A stretch of DNA of 64,000 nucleotides from Rhodovulum sp. ES.010 (GCF_900142935.1 NZ_FSRS01000001.1:134001-198000), one strand, 5' to 3'. Shown: positions 7,712 through 16,564, counted from the stretch's first letter. Numbers and translations: made by a program. The notes: generated by a model from the sequence alone, not told the origin.

Positions 7712-9349
7712 ATGGCGGTTCGGATCGTCGTTCTCGGGGGCGGCTTCGGGGGGATGTACGCGGCGCGGGCGCTGAAGAAGCGGCTGGGCCAGGCGGCGGA
7801 AGTGGAGCTCATCAACGCCGAGAACTACTTCGTCTTCCAGCCGCTTTTGCCCGAGGTCGGCGCGGGATCGATCACGCCGGGCCACGCGGTATCGCCGCTG
7901 CGGTTCCTGCTCAAGGGCGTGTTCGTGCGCAAGGCCGTCGTGGACAGCGTCGATTTCGAGCGCCGGATCGTCACCGTGTTCCAGGGAATCCAGCGCCGCC
8001 CGACCGAGGTGCCCTATGACCACCTGGTGATCGCGTTGGGCCAGGGCGTGGATCTGAGCCGCATGCCGGGGCTCGAGGAACACGCGCTGAAGGTGAAGTC
8101 GCTGGAGGATGCGCGGCGGCTGCGAGAGCATGTGATCGAGCAGCTGGAGCATGCCCAGGTCAGCCAGGTGCCCGCGAACCGGCGGGGCGCGCTGACCTTC
8201 ACTGTGGTCGGCGGCGGCTTTTCCGGGGTCGAGACCGTGGGCGAGATGAAGGAGCTGATCGACCGTTCGCTGCCGTTCTACCCGGAAATCGACCCCGACG
8301 AGGTCAGGGTGCTGCTGGTGGAGTTCGCGCCCCGCGTGCTAGCCGAGATGCCCGAGCGCCTGGCCGCCTATGCCGGCTGGCACCTGCAACGCCACGGCAT
8401 AGAAGTGAAGCTGGAAACCGGCGTGGCCAGCGCCACGGGCACGCAACTCGTGACCACCGGGGGCGAGGTGATCGACACGCGCACCATCGTCGCCACCATC
8501 GGCAACGCGCCGCTGCCGGTCGTGCGCCGCATGGGGCTGCCGAGCGCGCATGGCAAGATCGCGGTCGAGCGGTCGCTGCAGGTGAAAGACCATGGCAATG
8601 TCTGGGCGCTGGGCGATTGCGCGCTGATCCCGTTGAAGGACGGGGCCGAGGGGCGCGCCGACTACGCCCCGCCCACGGCACAGTTCGCCGTGCGCCAGGC
8701 CAAGCGGATCGCCGCGAACGTCGCCGCCGCGGTGTCCGGCAAGCCGGTCAAGCCCTTTGCCTACCGCTCTCGGGGGGCGCTTGCCTCGCTGGGGGCCAAG
8801 CGCGGCGTGGCCGAGGTGTTCGGCCTGCAGTTGACCGGGTTTCCGGCCTGGGTTCTGTGGCGCTCCTACTACCTCGCGCTTCTGCCGGGCGTCGGCACGC
8901 GCATCCGGGTGATGATCAACTGGACGATGGACATGCTCGGTGCGCGCAGCCTCGTGCAGATCCGCGCCCATGCCCGCCCGCCGCTCCGTTACGTCTATTT
9001 CCGCGCCGGCGATACGGTCTACGAGGCCGGGCAGCGGTCGGACGGGTTCTATTCGGTGATCTCGGGGGCGGTCGAGATGGAGCGCGCCGATCCCGAGACC
9101 GGCGAGACGACGACGCAGGTGATCGGCCCCGGCGGGCATTTCGGCGAACGGTTGATCCTCGGCGCGACGAGGCGCAAGACCACCGTCCGGGCCGTCGAGG
9201 ATACCAAGATGCTGGTGCTCAACCGCGAGGAATTCCTGATGCTGGCCGAGGGGTTCTCGGCCTTCCGCGAATATTTCCGCCCCTACATGGAAGCCCGCGG
9301 CGTCGACTGGCCGCCGAAGCGGGAGACGGGCGAGGACCGTCGCGGTTAA
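7712..9349 (+). CDS. NDH-2-like FAD-dependent oxidoreductase fused to a cyclic-nucleotide-binding domain
   Basis: 545 residues. The N-terminal ~410 residues are a type II NADH dehydrogenase-like flavoprotein: FAD Rossmann motif G-G-G-F-G-G-M-Y at residue 9 onward, V-F-Q-P-L-L-P-E-V after it, the second dinucleotide motif V-V-G-G-G-F-S-G-V-E-T near residue 167, and A-L-G-D-C-A-L-I-P for FAD. Residues ~430-540 form a cNMP-binding/CRP-like beta-barrel (F-R-A-G-D-T-V-Y-E-A-G, then G-P-G-G-H-F-G-E-R, the phosphate-binding cassette region). Known NDH-2 enzymes pass electrons from NADH to quinone at the membrane face. Fusion to a cNMP domain suggests allosteric control by a nucleotide or other small ligand. 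ATG 7712 has AGGAGG eight bases upstream. No operon partner: both neighbours are on the other strand. Confidence 0.85.
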   Translation: MAVRIVVLGGGFGGMYAARALKKRLGQAAEVELINAENYFVFQPLLPEVGAGSITPGHAVSPLRFLLKGVFVRKAVVDSVDFERRIVTVFQGIQRRPTEVPYDHLVIALGQGVDLSRMPGLEEHALKVKSLEDARRLREHVIEQLEHAQVSQVPANRRGALTFTVVGGGFSGVETVGEMKELIDRSLPFYPEIDPDEVRVLLVEFAPRVLAEMPERLAAYAGWHLQRHGIEVKLETGVASATGTQLVTTGGEVIDTRTIVATIGNAPLPVVRRMGLPSAHGKIAVERSLQVKDHGNVWALGDCALIPLKDGAEGRADYAPPTAQFAVRQAKRIAANVAAAVSGKPVKPFAYRSRGALASLGAKRGVAEVFGLQLTGFPAWVLWRSYYLALLPGVGTRIRVMINWTMDMLGARSLVQIRAHARPPLRYVYFRAGDTVYEAGQRSDGFYSVISGAVEMERADPETGETTTQVIGPGGHFGERLILGATRRKTTVRAVEDTKMLVLNREEFLMLAEGFSAFREYFRPYMEARGVDWPPKRETGEDRRG

Positions 9350-9367
9350 CGGCGCGCGTGGCGACGC

Positions 9368-9382
9368 GGCCGGAGACCGGCC
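9368..9382. terminator. Short hairpin between convergent genes
   Basis: GGCCGG at 9368-9373 and CCGGCC at 9377-9382 form a perfect six-pair stem with a three-base AGA loop, between the NDH-2 fusion (ends 9349) and the permease (ends 9420). There is no T run. Confidence 0.4.
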
Positions 9383-9419
9383 TCGTCCTTGTCGTCCGGT
9401 TCCTCCCGCGCCGGCCGGC

Positions 9420-10853
9420 TCACTCGCCCGGCAGGCTGCCCCGTCCGTGCCCGGAGAGCCCACCCGAGACCTCTTCGGTCGCCTCCGAGGCCAGGTCCTC
9501 GGGCAGCACGAGGTTCAGGACGATGGCGATGACGGCCGCGGGCAGGATGCCGCTGGTCATCAGGATGCCCAGCGTCTCGGGCAGGTATTGCACCGCCTTC
9601 GGGTCGAGTTGCAGGCCGAGCCCCACCGAAAGCGCGATGGCGAAGATCACCATGTTGCGCCGGTTCCAGTTGACGTCGGACAACATAGAGATGCCGGCGG
9701 CCACCACCATGCCGAACATCACGATCACGCCGCCGCCCAGCACCTCGATCGGGATGGTGCGGATCAGCGCGCCGACCTTGGGGATCAGCCCGCAGAGGAT
9801 CAGGAACAGCGCGCCGATGGTGACGACGTGGCGGCTCATGACGCCGGTCATGGCGATCAGGCCCACGTTCTGGCTGAAGGAGGTGTTCGGCAGCCCGCCG
9901 AAGATGCCAGCGACCGCGGTGCCCACCCCGTCGGCATAGGTCGCGCCCTGGATCTCGCGGTCGGTCGCCTCGCGTCCGGCGCCGCCCTTGGTGATGCCCG
10001 ATACGTCGCCCACGGTTTCCACCGCCGAGACGAACGCCATCAGGCAGAAGCCGATGATCGCCGCGAAGCTGAACGCGAAGCCGTACTTGAAGGGCATCGG
10101 GGCCTCGAGCACCGCCGCCCGGCTCCAGCTTGTTGCGATGCCGTCGACGGTGACCATCCCCATCATCAGCGCGTAGAGATAGCCCGCGAGGATGCCCAGC
10201 GCGACGGCCGAAACCGACAGGAGGCCGCGGGTGAAGAACTTGAAAGCGAGCGTCACGAATATCACGACGAGTGCGGCGGACCAGTTCAGGAGGCTGCCAT
10301 ATTCCGGGCTGTCGATGGCGGGCACGCCGCCCGCGGCATACTGGATGCCGACCTTGACCAGCGCGAGCCCGATCATCGTGACCACCAGCCCGGTCACCAG
10401 CGGCGGCAGGGCGAAGCGGATCTTGCCGATGAAACTGCCGAGAAAGGCGTGGAAGAGCCCGCCGATCAGCACGCCGCCGAACAACGCGGGCAGCGCCTCG
10501 ACGCCCTTGCCCGCGACCAGCGGGATCATGATCGGGATGAAGGCGAAGCTCGTGCCCTGGACGATGGGCAGCCGCGCGCCAACGGCGCCGATGCCGATGG
10601 TCTGAAACAGCGTCGCGATCCCGGCGAACAGCATCGACATCTGGATCATGTAGGTCATGTCGGGAAAACCCTGCGCCCCGGCATCCGAGCCGAAGCCGAA
10701 GCCCGCGGCCCCCGCCACGATGATCGCCGGCGTCACGTTCGAGACGAACATCGCCAGCACGTGCTGGATGCCCAAGGGCACCGCCTTGTGCAGCGCCGGC
10801 GTGTAGTTCGGGTCGCGCAATTGCTCGGGCGTCCCGATGGAACTGTCCACCAT
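9420..10853 (-). CDS. Xanthine/urate permease (NCS2 family)
   Basis: 477 residues, about 12-14 membrane segments. NCS2 signatures are visible: the N-terminal G-I-Q-H-V-L-A-M-F, the Q-G-T-S-F-A-F-I region and the signature S-A-V-E-T-V-G-D near residue 300, followed by N-T-S-F-S-Q-N-V-G. The family imports uracil, xanthine or urate with protons. The Q-N-V-G-L-I-A-M-T form and the neighbouring urate-degrading enzymes favour xanthine or urate over uracil. ATG 10853 has AGGGAGA eight bases upstream. The gene lies 28 bases downstream of the ureidoglycolate lyase gene and is probably the last gene of the purine operon that starts at 13600. Confidence 0.9.
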   Translation of the reverse strand: MVDSSIGTPEQLRDPNYTPALHKAVPLGIQHVLAMFVSNVTPAIIVAGAAGFGFGSDAGAQGFPDMTYMIQMSMLFAGIATLFQTIGIGAVGARLPIVQGTSFAFIPIMIPLVAGKGVEALPALFGGVLIGGLFHAFLGSFIGKIRFALPPLVTGLVVTMIGLALVKVGIQYAAGGVPAIDSPEYGSLLNWSAALVVIFVTLAFKFFTRGLLSVSAVALGILAGYLYALMMGMVTVDGIATSWSRAAVLEAPMPFKYGFAFSFAAIIGFCLMAFVSAVETVGDVSGITKGGAGREATDREIQGATYADGVGTAVAGIFGGLPNTSFSQNVGLIAMTGVMSRHVVTIGALFLILCGLIPKVGALIRTIPIEVLGGGVIVMFGMVVAAGISMLSDVNWNRRNMVIFAIALSVGLGLQLDPKAVQYLPETLGILMTSGILPAAVIAIVLNLVLPEDLASEATEEVSGGLSGHGRGSLPGE

Positions 10854-10881
10854 CTGTCTTCTCCCTTTTCGTGCGCGCCCC

Positions 10882-11358
10882 TCAGAGGGTGACGCGGATG
10901 GGCCGGCCCAGGCGGTGCTCCTCAAGGTTCCCTCCCGCACCGATGCGGTCGATGACCGCAAAGAGGCCGGAGCCGGCAATCGGGCACAGAACGCCATGCC
11001 AGGTGTTCCGCGCGATGTTCACGCTCTGGTGGTCGGCGGCAACGAAGGCCCGGGGCGTTCCCGGCACCCCGCCCGCGTCTGCCGCGACAATGACCAGAAA
11101 TCGGCTGGACTGCATCGGAATGAAGCATTGCGAGCCCAGCGGGTGACGTTCCAGCAGCGTGCAGTCATAGGGCGGGGCGCGGATCTCGGCCTGGAACAGG
11201 CTGAGACCGGCACGGCCCTCTGCGATGTCGAAGGTGGCGAGGTCGGTGAAGCGGCGGCAGGCGCCCTCGTTGATCGTGACGAAGGGGCCGCCGGTCTCGA
11301 TCACCTCGCCGAAGGGGGCGAAGGCCTCGGCGGTGAGCGGCTCGGCGGTCAGGGTCAT
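10882..11358 (-). CDS. allA: Ureidoglycolate lyase
   Basis: 158 residues, full family length (Pfam Ureidogly_lyase). It begins M-T-L-T-A-E-P-L-T-A-E-A-F-A-P-F-G-E-V-I and carries the family's H-P-L-G-S-Q-C-F-I-P and T-W-H-G-V-L motifs; the lyase binds the substrate carboxylate through conserved residues of this cupin-like fold. It converts ureidoglycolate to glyoxylate and urea, the last step of the urate route. Its ATG overlaps the stop of the upstream ureidoglycine aminohydrolase by four bases (ATGA), so the two are translationally coupled. Confidence 0.93.
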   Translation of the reverse strand: MTLTAEPLTAEAFAPFGEVIETGGPFVTINEGACRRFTDLATFDIAEGRAGLSLFQAEIRAPPYDCTLLERHPLGSQCFIPMQSSRFLVIVAADAGGVPGTPRAFVAADHQSVNIARNTWHGVLCPIAGSGLFAVIDRIGAGGNLEEHRLGRPIRVTL

Positions 11359-12185
11359 CCGCCGGGCGTGAGCGCCGGGTGGCGATTCACGTCCTTGTAG
11401 AGAAGGTAGCGGAAGCGCCCCGGCCCGCCGGCATAACAGGCCTGCGGGCAGAAGGCGCGGAGCCACATGTAGTCGCCCGCCTCGACCTCGACCCAGTCGC
11501 GGTTCAGCCGGTAGACGGCCTTGCCCTCGAGCACGTAGAGCCCGTGCTCCATCACGTGGGTCTCTTCAAAGGGGATGCAGGCGCCCGGTTCCAGGGTGAC
11601 GATGTTCACATGCATGTCGTGGCGCAGGTCGTCGGGATCGACGAAGCGGGTGGTGGCCCAGCGGCCGTCGGTGCCGGGCATCGGCACGGGATCCGTCTCG
11701 GCATCGCTGGCCAAGATCGCTTCGGGCGCGTCGACCCCCTCGACCGCCCGATACCGCTTGCGCAGCCAGTGGAACCGCGCCGGTTCCTCGCCCAGCGCGC
11801 GTAGCCGCCAGCCGCTGCCCGGCGGCAGGTAGGCGTAGCCGCCCGGCTCCACCAGGTGCGCGATCTCGCCCAGGGCGATCTCGACGGCGCCTTCGGTGAC
11901 GAAGATCACCGCCTGCGCCTCCGTGTCCGGCTCGGGCCGGTCGCTGCCGCCGCCGGGCGCGACCTCCATCAGGTAATGCGCGAAGGTTTCGGAGAACCCG
12001 GTCATGGGTCTTGCGATGATCCAGGTGCGCGTGCCCACCCAGAAAGGCAGCGCCGAGGTCACGATATCGCGCATCACGCCGCCGGGGATCACCGCATACG
12101 CCTCGGTGAAGACGGCGCGCCCGGTGTGCAGCGCCTCCTGCCCGGGCAACCCGCCACGGGGGGAGAAATAGCTCGGCTTGGTCAT
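11355..12185 (-). CDS. allE: (S)-ureidoglycine aminohydrolase (bicupin)
   Basis: 276 residues, the usual size for AllE/UGlyAH. It begins M-T-K-P-S-Y-F-S-P-R-G-G-L-P and has two cupin halves. The second half contains H-D-M-H-V-N-I-V and E-T-H-V-M-E-H-G-L-Y-V-L-E-G-K, whose Glu/His residues form the manganese site in the family. The enzyme releases ammonia from (S)-ureidoglycine to give (S)-ureidoglycolate. It starts four bases inside the end of the PuuE-UraD gene (ATGA) and overlaps allA at its own end, so this is the middle of a tight three-gene unit. Presence of AllE implies that allantoate is hydrolysed by an amidohydrolase encoded elsewhere. Confidence 0.92.
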   Translation of the reverse strand: MTKPSYFSPRGGLPGQEALHTGRAVFTEAYAVIPGGVMRDIVTSALPFWVGTRTWIIARPMTGFSETFAHYLMEVAPGGGSDRPEPDTEAQAVIFVTEGAVEIALGEIAHLVEPGGYAYLPPGSGWRLRALGEEPARFHWLRKRYRAVEGVDAPEAILASDAETDPVPMPGTDGRWATTRFVDPDDLRHDMHVNIVTLEPGACIPFEETHVMEHGLYVLEGKAVYRLNRDWVEVEAGDYMWLRAFCPQACYAGGPGRFRYLLYKDVNRHPALTPGG

Positions 12186-13600
12186 TCGGGCAGCATGTCC
12201 TTGAGGCGGTGGAGGGCGATGCGTTCGACCTGGGCGCAGGCCTCGGCGAACTCGGTCTCCGCGTCGTTCTCCAGCCGCCGCTCGAAGGCGGCGAGGATCG
12301 AGGCCTTGTCGCGGTCGCGCACCGCGATGATGAAGGGAAAGCCGAAGCGCCCGGTATATGCCGCGTTCAGCGTCTCGAACCGGGCGCGCTCGGCATCGGT
12401 CAGTGCGTCGAGCCCCGCCCCGGCCTGTTCGGCCGCCGATTCGGGGGTCAGGCGTTTCGCCTGCGCCAGCTTGCCCGCGAGGTCCGGGTGCGCTTTCAGG
12501 ACGTCGAGCCGCTGCTCGGACGGCGCCGTGCGGAAGGCGCGGGCCAGGACATTGTGAACGCCCGTTGCGCAATCATGGGCGGGGCCCAGTTCCAGTCCGT
12601 GCGCCGCTTTGGCGATCCAGGGCGAATGCTCGAACACGCCGCCGAAGCGCGCCACGAAGCGCTCCCGATCCATCTCCGACGGCCGCTCCCACTCCTCCGG
12701 CGGATGTGTCGCCGCCCAGTGCCGCGCGATGTCGATCCGGCGCGCCACCCAGACATCGTCATGCCCCGCCACGTAATCGAGGAACCGCTTCAACGCCTGC
12801 GCCCGGCCCGGACGCCCGACCAGGCGACAATGAAGGCCCACCGACATCATCTTCGGCGCGCCCGCGCGCCCCTCTTCCAGCAGCAGATCGAAGCTGTCCT
12901 TGAGATAGGCGAAGAACTGGTCGCCGGAGTTGAACCCCTGGGGCGTCGCGAACCGCATGTCGTTGGCGTCCAGCGTGTAGGGCACGATCAACTGGTGCCG
13001 ATCGCCGAACTTCATCCAGAACGGCAATTCGTCGGCGTAACTATCGGCCATATAATCGAAACTGCCATCTTCCGCCGCCAGCCGCACAGTGTTGATCGAG
13101 GTCCGCCCCGTGTACCAGCCGCGCGGTGCCGCGCCGGTGACGGCCGCGTGCAGGCGCTTGGCTTCCTCCATATGGGCGCGTTCGTCGGCGTCGGAATAAT
13201 CCTTGTACTCGATCCATTTCAGCCCGTGGCTGGCGATCTCCCAGCCCGCCTCTTGCATCGCGGCGACCTGGTCCGGAGACCGCGCCAGCGCCGTGGCGAC
13301 GCCGTAGACGGTGACCGGCATGTCGCGTTCCGTGAACAGCCGGTGCAGCCGCCAGAACCCGGCGCGCGCGCCGTAGTCGTAGATCGTCTCCATGTTCCAG
13401 TGGCGCTGGCCCGGCCAGGGGGCCGCGCCCACGATCTCGGACAGGAACGCCTCGGACGCCGCATCGCCGTGGAGAATGCAGTTCTCGCCGCCCTCCTCGT
13501 AGTTGATGACGAATTGCAGGGCGAGCTTCGCGCCGCCGGGCCATTTCGGGTCGGGCGGCTTGGGGCCATGGCCCCTGAGATCGCGGGGATACCTTGTCAT
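12182..13600 (-). CDS. puuE-uraD: Fused allantoinase (PuuE, polysaccharide-deacetylase type) and OHCU decarboxylase (UraD)
   Basis: 472 residues, two enzymes in one chain. Residues 1 to ~305 are a NodB-like deacetylase of the PuuE type: M-T-R-Y-P-R-D-L-R-G-H-G, F-V-I-N-Y-E-E-G-G-E, W-E-I-A-S-H-G and V-G-L-H-C-R-L-V-G-R-P-G-R. PuuE opens the allantoin ring without the classical metal allantoinase. Residues ~310-472 match UraD (F-V-A-R-F-G-G-V-F-E-H-S-P-W and L-K-A-H-P-D-L-A-G-K, then G-F-P-F-I-I-A-V), which decarboxylates 2-oxo-4-hydroxy-4-carboxy-5-ureidoimidazoline. The two steps are consecutive, so the fusion could channel allantoin. ATG 13600 has GGAGG six bases upstream. It is first in the minus-strand operon. 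Confidence 0.93.
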   Translation of the reverse strand: MTRYPRDLRGHGPKPPDPKWPGGAKLALQFVINYEEGGENCILHGDAASEAFLSEIVGAAPWPGQRHWNMETIYDYGARAGFWRLHRLFTERDMPVTVYGVATALARSPDQVAAMQEAGWEIASHGLKWIEYKDYSDADERAHMEEAKRLHAAVTGAAPRGWYTGRTSINTVRLAAEDGSFDYMADSYADELPFWMKFGDRHQLIVPYTLDANDMRFATPQGFNSGDQFFAYLKDSFDLLLEEGRAGAPKMMSVGLHCRLVGRPGRAQALKRFLDYVAGHDDVWVARRIDIARHWAATHPPEEWERPSEMDRERFVARFGGVFEHSPWIAKAAHGLELGPAHDCATGVHNVLARAFRTAPSEQRLDVLKAHPDLAGKLAQAKRLTPESAAEQAGAGLDALTDAERARFETLNAAYTGRFGFPFIIAVRDRDKASILAAFERRLENDAETEFAEACAQVERIALHRLKDMLPE

Positions 13601-13650
13601 ATGTCCTCCGGTCGCATCACTTTCGCATAATCCAAGAAGACCCTCGCTGT

Positions 13651-13671
13651 CTTTCAAGGAAATCCTGAAAG
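13651..13671. promoter_or_regulatory. Inverted repeat between puuE-uraD and hiuH, operator candidate
   Basis: CTTTCA at 13651-13656 and TGAAAG at 13666-13671 are perfect inverted arms with a nine-base spacer that is itself nearly symmetric (GGA...TCC). It sits 51 bases upstream of the PuuE-UraD start and 75 bases upstream of hiuH, in the 145-base divergent promoter region. It could bind the nearby LysR protein or another regulator; no hexamers were assigned. Confidence 0.45.
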
Positions 13672-13745
13672 TGTTTCGGGGCGCGGGGCGTTTATCGTGG
13701 CGCAGAGCTGCGGCATGACCATCGAAGCGGCAAGGAGAGAACGCA

Positions 13746-14090
13746 ATGCCCGGATACCTGACGACCCATGTTCTGGACACGGCCCGCGGCGGCCCGGCCG
13801 AGGGGCTGCGGATCGAACTGTTCCGGGTGGAGGGCGACGCCCGCATGGCCCTGACCGAGATGCACACCAATGCCGACGGGCGCACCGACGCGCCGATCCT
13901 GCCCGAAGGCGAGTTCGCGACGGGCACTTACGAGCTGGTTTTCCACGCGGGCGATTACCTGCGCGGGCTGGGACTCGCGGGGGATTTCCTCGACGTGATC
14001 CCGCTGCGCTTCACGATGGCCGAGGTCGATCACTACCACGTGCCGCTGCTGCTCTCGCCCTACGGCTATTCCACCTATCGCGGCAGCTGA
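13746..14090 (+). CDS. hiuH: 5-hydroxyisourate hydrolase (transthyretin-like)
   Basis: 114 residues, full length. The family N-terminus [14 protein letters not shown] provides the active-site His, and the protein ends with the diagnostic Y-R-G-S. It hydrolyses 5-hydroxyisourate, the product of urate oxidation by PuuD, to OHCU for UraD. The start has AAGGAGAG upstream (GCAAGGAGAGAACGCA). It reads away from the PuuE-UraD operon, and its last 16 bases overlap the 3' end of the convergent LysR gene. Confidence 0.95.
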   Translation: MPGYLTTHVLDTARGGPAEGLRIELFRVEGDARMALTEMHTNADGRTDAPILPEGEFATGTYELVFHAGDYLRGLGLAGDFLDVIPLRFTMAEVDHYHVPLLLSPYGYSTYRGS

Positions 14091-15007
14091 TAGTCCCGCT
14101 CGCGGCGCTTCAGCTCGGCCTTGATCCGCTCGGCCATGAACTCGATGAACAGCCGGCTCTTGGGGTCCTGGTTGCGCTTGTGCGGGAAGAGGCAGGCAAG
14201 CTGCGCGTCGGGCGGCGGGCTCGATTCGGCGACCGGCACCAGCGCTCCGCTCGCCAGGTGCTCGGCCACGTCGAAGACCGGCTTCATCACGATGCCGCGC
14301 CCGTCCAGCGCCCATTCCGTCAGCACGTCGCCGTCGTCGCAGGCATAGGGCCCCTTGACGTCGAATTTCTGCAGGCCCTCGGGGGTGTGCAGGGTCCAAC
14401 GGAACTCGGTCGAGCCGGGGAAGCGCAACAGCAGGCAGTCATGGGTGTCGGCGATCAGGTCTGCCCCGGTGCGCGGCATGCCCCGGCGCGCGATGTAGGA
14501 CGGGGCGGCACAAAGCACCCGCGGACAGTCGGCCAGCGTCCGGACACGCAGCCCCGAATCCGGCAGGTCGCCGAGCGCGAAGCTCACGTCCAGCCCCTCG
14601 GCGGTCACGTCCACCTTTCGGTCGCTCAGTCGCAGACGCAGATGGATTTCCGGGTATTTCTCGTGGAACTGCGCCACGTTGGGCGCGATCAGCCGGCGCC
14701 CGACCCCCAAGGGCGCCGAGACGAAGATCGACCCCCGCGGGTTCAGCGTCACCTCGTGGACCGCCGCCTCGGCCTCTTCCAGCGCGTCGAGCACCTTGAC
14801 CGCCTTGGGATAGTAGATCCGCCCCTGCTCGGTCGGCTGAATCGACCGGGTCGTGCGGGTGAAAAGGCGAATCCCGAGATGCTTTTCCAGCTCGGCGATG
14901 CGCGAGGAGGCCACAGCGGCCGAGACCTGCAGATCGCGCGCCGCCGCCGACATGTTCTCCAGCTCGTAGACGCGCACGAACATGCGGATATTGTTGAGGC
15001 CGGTCAT
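14075..15007 (-). CDS. LysR-family transcriptional regulator, likely of the urate genes
   Basis: 310 residues. The N-terminal winged helix is typical ([20 protein letters not shown], then [17 protein letters not shown]), followed by a LysR substrate-binding domain ([13 protein letters not shown]). It is divergent from puuD, with the palindromic T-N11-A sites between them, so by the usual LysR arrangement it probably controls puuD and itself, and perhaps the other purine genes. The inducer is unknown; urate or a breakdown product is the natural guess. Its stop overlaps the end of hiuH on the other strand by 16 bases. Confidence 0.88.
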   Translation of the reverse strand: MTGLNNIRMFVRVYELENMSAAARDLQVSAAVASSRIAELEKHLGIRLFTRTTRSIQPTEQGRIYYPKAVKVLDALEEAEAAVHEVTLNPRGSIFVSAPLGVGRRLIAPNVAQFHEKYPEIHLRLRLSDRKVDVTAEGLDVSFALGDLPDSGLRVRTLADCPRVLCAAPSYIARRGMPRTGADLIADTHDCLLLRFPGSTEFRWTLHTPEGLQKFDVKGPYACDDGDVLTEWALDGRGIVMKPVFDVAEHLASGALVPVAESSPPPDAQLACLFPHKRNQDPKSRLFIEFMAERIKAELKRRERDYQLPR

Positions 15008-15036
15008 TGGGTGCGATTGTTCGGCTATTCTTGAAA

Positions 15037-15063
15037 CTGATCGGGATAATCAGGAATTATCAG
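15037..15063. promoter_or_regulatory. LysR-type T-N11-A operator between lysR and puuD
   Basis: GATAAT (15045-15050), a five-base spacer and ATTATC (15056-15061) form a perfect palindrome that contains T-N11-A. An overlapping CTGAT (15037-15041) / ATCAG (15049-15053) pair and a second ATCAG at 15059-15063 give direct repeats ten bases apart. The element lies 30 bases from the LysR start and 50 bases from puuD, where LysR recognition sites normally sit. Confidence 0.6.
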
Positions 15064-15112
15064 AAAGCCGGTCCCGGGTATAGCGTGCCCGCATCCCCGG
15101 AAGGAGTGCCCC

Positions 15113-16363
15113 ATGTTCGACACCGCGATGATCCTCGACTGGCTGGAATTCGCCATCCGCTGGCTGCACGTCATCACCGGCATCGCCTGGATCGGCTCGT
15201 CCTTCTACTTCATCGCGCTCGACCTGGGACTGACCAGGGCCGCGAACATGCCCAAGGGCGTGCTGGGCGAGGAATGGCAGGTCCATGGCGGCGGTTTCTA
15301 CCACATCCAGAAATACACCGTGGCGCCCGACCACATGCCCGAGCACCTGACCTGGTTCAAATGGGAGGCCTATTCCACCTGGCTTTCGGGCATCGCGCTG
15401 ATGGCGCTGGTCTACTGGCTGGGGGCGGAACTCTACCTGGTCGACTACACGAAGATGGAGCTGACCCAATGGCAGGCCATCGCGATCTCGGCGGGGTCGC
15501 TGGCGCTGGGCTGGCTGCTCTACGACCTGCTGTGCCGCAGCCCGCTGGGCAAGCAGCCCACCACGCTCATGCTGATCCTCTTCGCGCTTCTCGTCGCGAT
15601 GTCATGGGCTTACACTCAGGTCTTCACGGGACGCGCAGCGCTGTTGCACCTCGGCGCCTTCACCGGCACGATCATGGTGGCCAACGTGTTCCTGACCATA
15701 ATGCCGAACCAGCGGATCGTGGTGGCCGATCTCAAGGCCGGCCGCACACCCGACCCGAAATACGGCGAGATCGCCAAGCTCAGGTCGATGCACAACAACT
15801 ACCTGACGCTGCCGGTCATCTTCTTGATGCTGTCGAACCACTACCCGCTGGCGTTTGCCACCGAGTACAATTGGATCATTGCCAGCCTCGTCTTCCTGAT
15901 GGGCGTCACGATCCGGCACTATTTCAATACGATGCACGCGCGGAAGGGCCGCCCGAACTGGACCTGGGGGGCGACGGCGGCGGTGTTCCTGGCGATCATG
16001 GCGCTGTCGGCGGCGCCGATGATGAAGCGGGCCGAACCGGTGGAGGAGGCCGCGCTGCCGGCCCATGTGCAGCGGGCGCTTGCCGCGCCCGGCTTCGCCG
16101 AGGTGCGCGAGATCGTGGCAACGCGCTGTGCGATGTGCCATGCGGCCGAGCCGCTGTGGCCCGGCCTCGCCACCGCGCCCAAGGGTGTGCGGCTGGAAAC
16201 AGAGGCGCAGATCGCGGCCGAGGCGAAGCGTATCTACATTCAGGCCGGACTCAGCCGTGCGATGCCGCCGGGCAACCTGATGATGATCGAACCGGATGAG
16301 CGTGCCCGGATCGTGGCCTGGTACCGCGGGATGGGGACGGGCCCGGTGCTGGCGGCGCGCTAG
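15113..16363 (+). CDS. puuD: Membrane urate hydroxylase with C-terminal cytochrome c domain
   Basis: 416 residues. About eight or nine membrane helices (starting W-L-E-F-A-I-R-W-L-H-V-I-T-G-I-A-W-I-G-S) fill residues 1-310, with the internal H-N-N-Y-L-T-L-P-V-I-F motif. A soluble cytochrome c domain follows with C339-A-M-C342-H343 and an axial Met candidate in A-M-P-P-G-N. This is the PuuD urate hydroxylase architecture, which oxidises urate to 5-hydroxyisourate and passes electrons through the cytochrome to the respiratory chain instead of making peroxide as uricase does. The start has GGAAGGAG seven bases upstream. It faces the LysR gene across a palindromic operator. Confidence 0.93.
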   Translation: MFDTAMILDWLEFAIRWLHVITGIAWIGSSFYFIALDLGLTRAANMPKGVLGEEWQVHGGGFYHIQKYTVAPDHMPEHLTWFKWEAYSTWLSGIALMALVYWLGAELYLVDYTKMELTQWQAIAISAGSLALGWLLYDLLCRSPLGKQPTTLMLILFALLVAMSWAYTQVFTGRAALLHLGAFTGTIMVANVFLTIMPNQRIVVADLKAGRTPDPKYGEIAKLRSMHNNYLTLPVIFLMLSNHYPLAFATEYNWIIASLVFLMGVTIRHYFNTMHARKGRPNWTWGATAAVFLAIMALSAAPMMKRAEPVEEAALPAHVQRALAAPGFAEVREIVATRCAMCHAAEPLWPGLATAPKGVRLETEAQIAAEAKRIYIQAGLSRAMPPGNLMMIEPDERARIVAWYRGMGTGPVLAAR

Positions 16364-16564
16364 GCAGGCTGCGCGCCGGGCCTCGCGGCAGGTCCGTCGG
16401 AACCGTGCCGGCTCCGGCGCGTCCGGGCGAGCCCCCTGTCCCGGCGTGCAGAGCGCGCGTCCGGCTCGGCTCGCCGAGGACACGACAGGCATGCGCGGGA
16501 AGCAGGCTTGCCGCGCGACGGCGCCGGCATTCCCTCAGGCGCGGAAATGCCGCATCCTGTCCCC

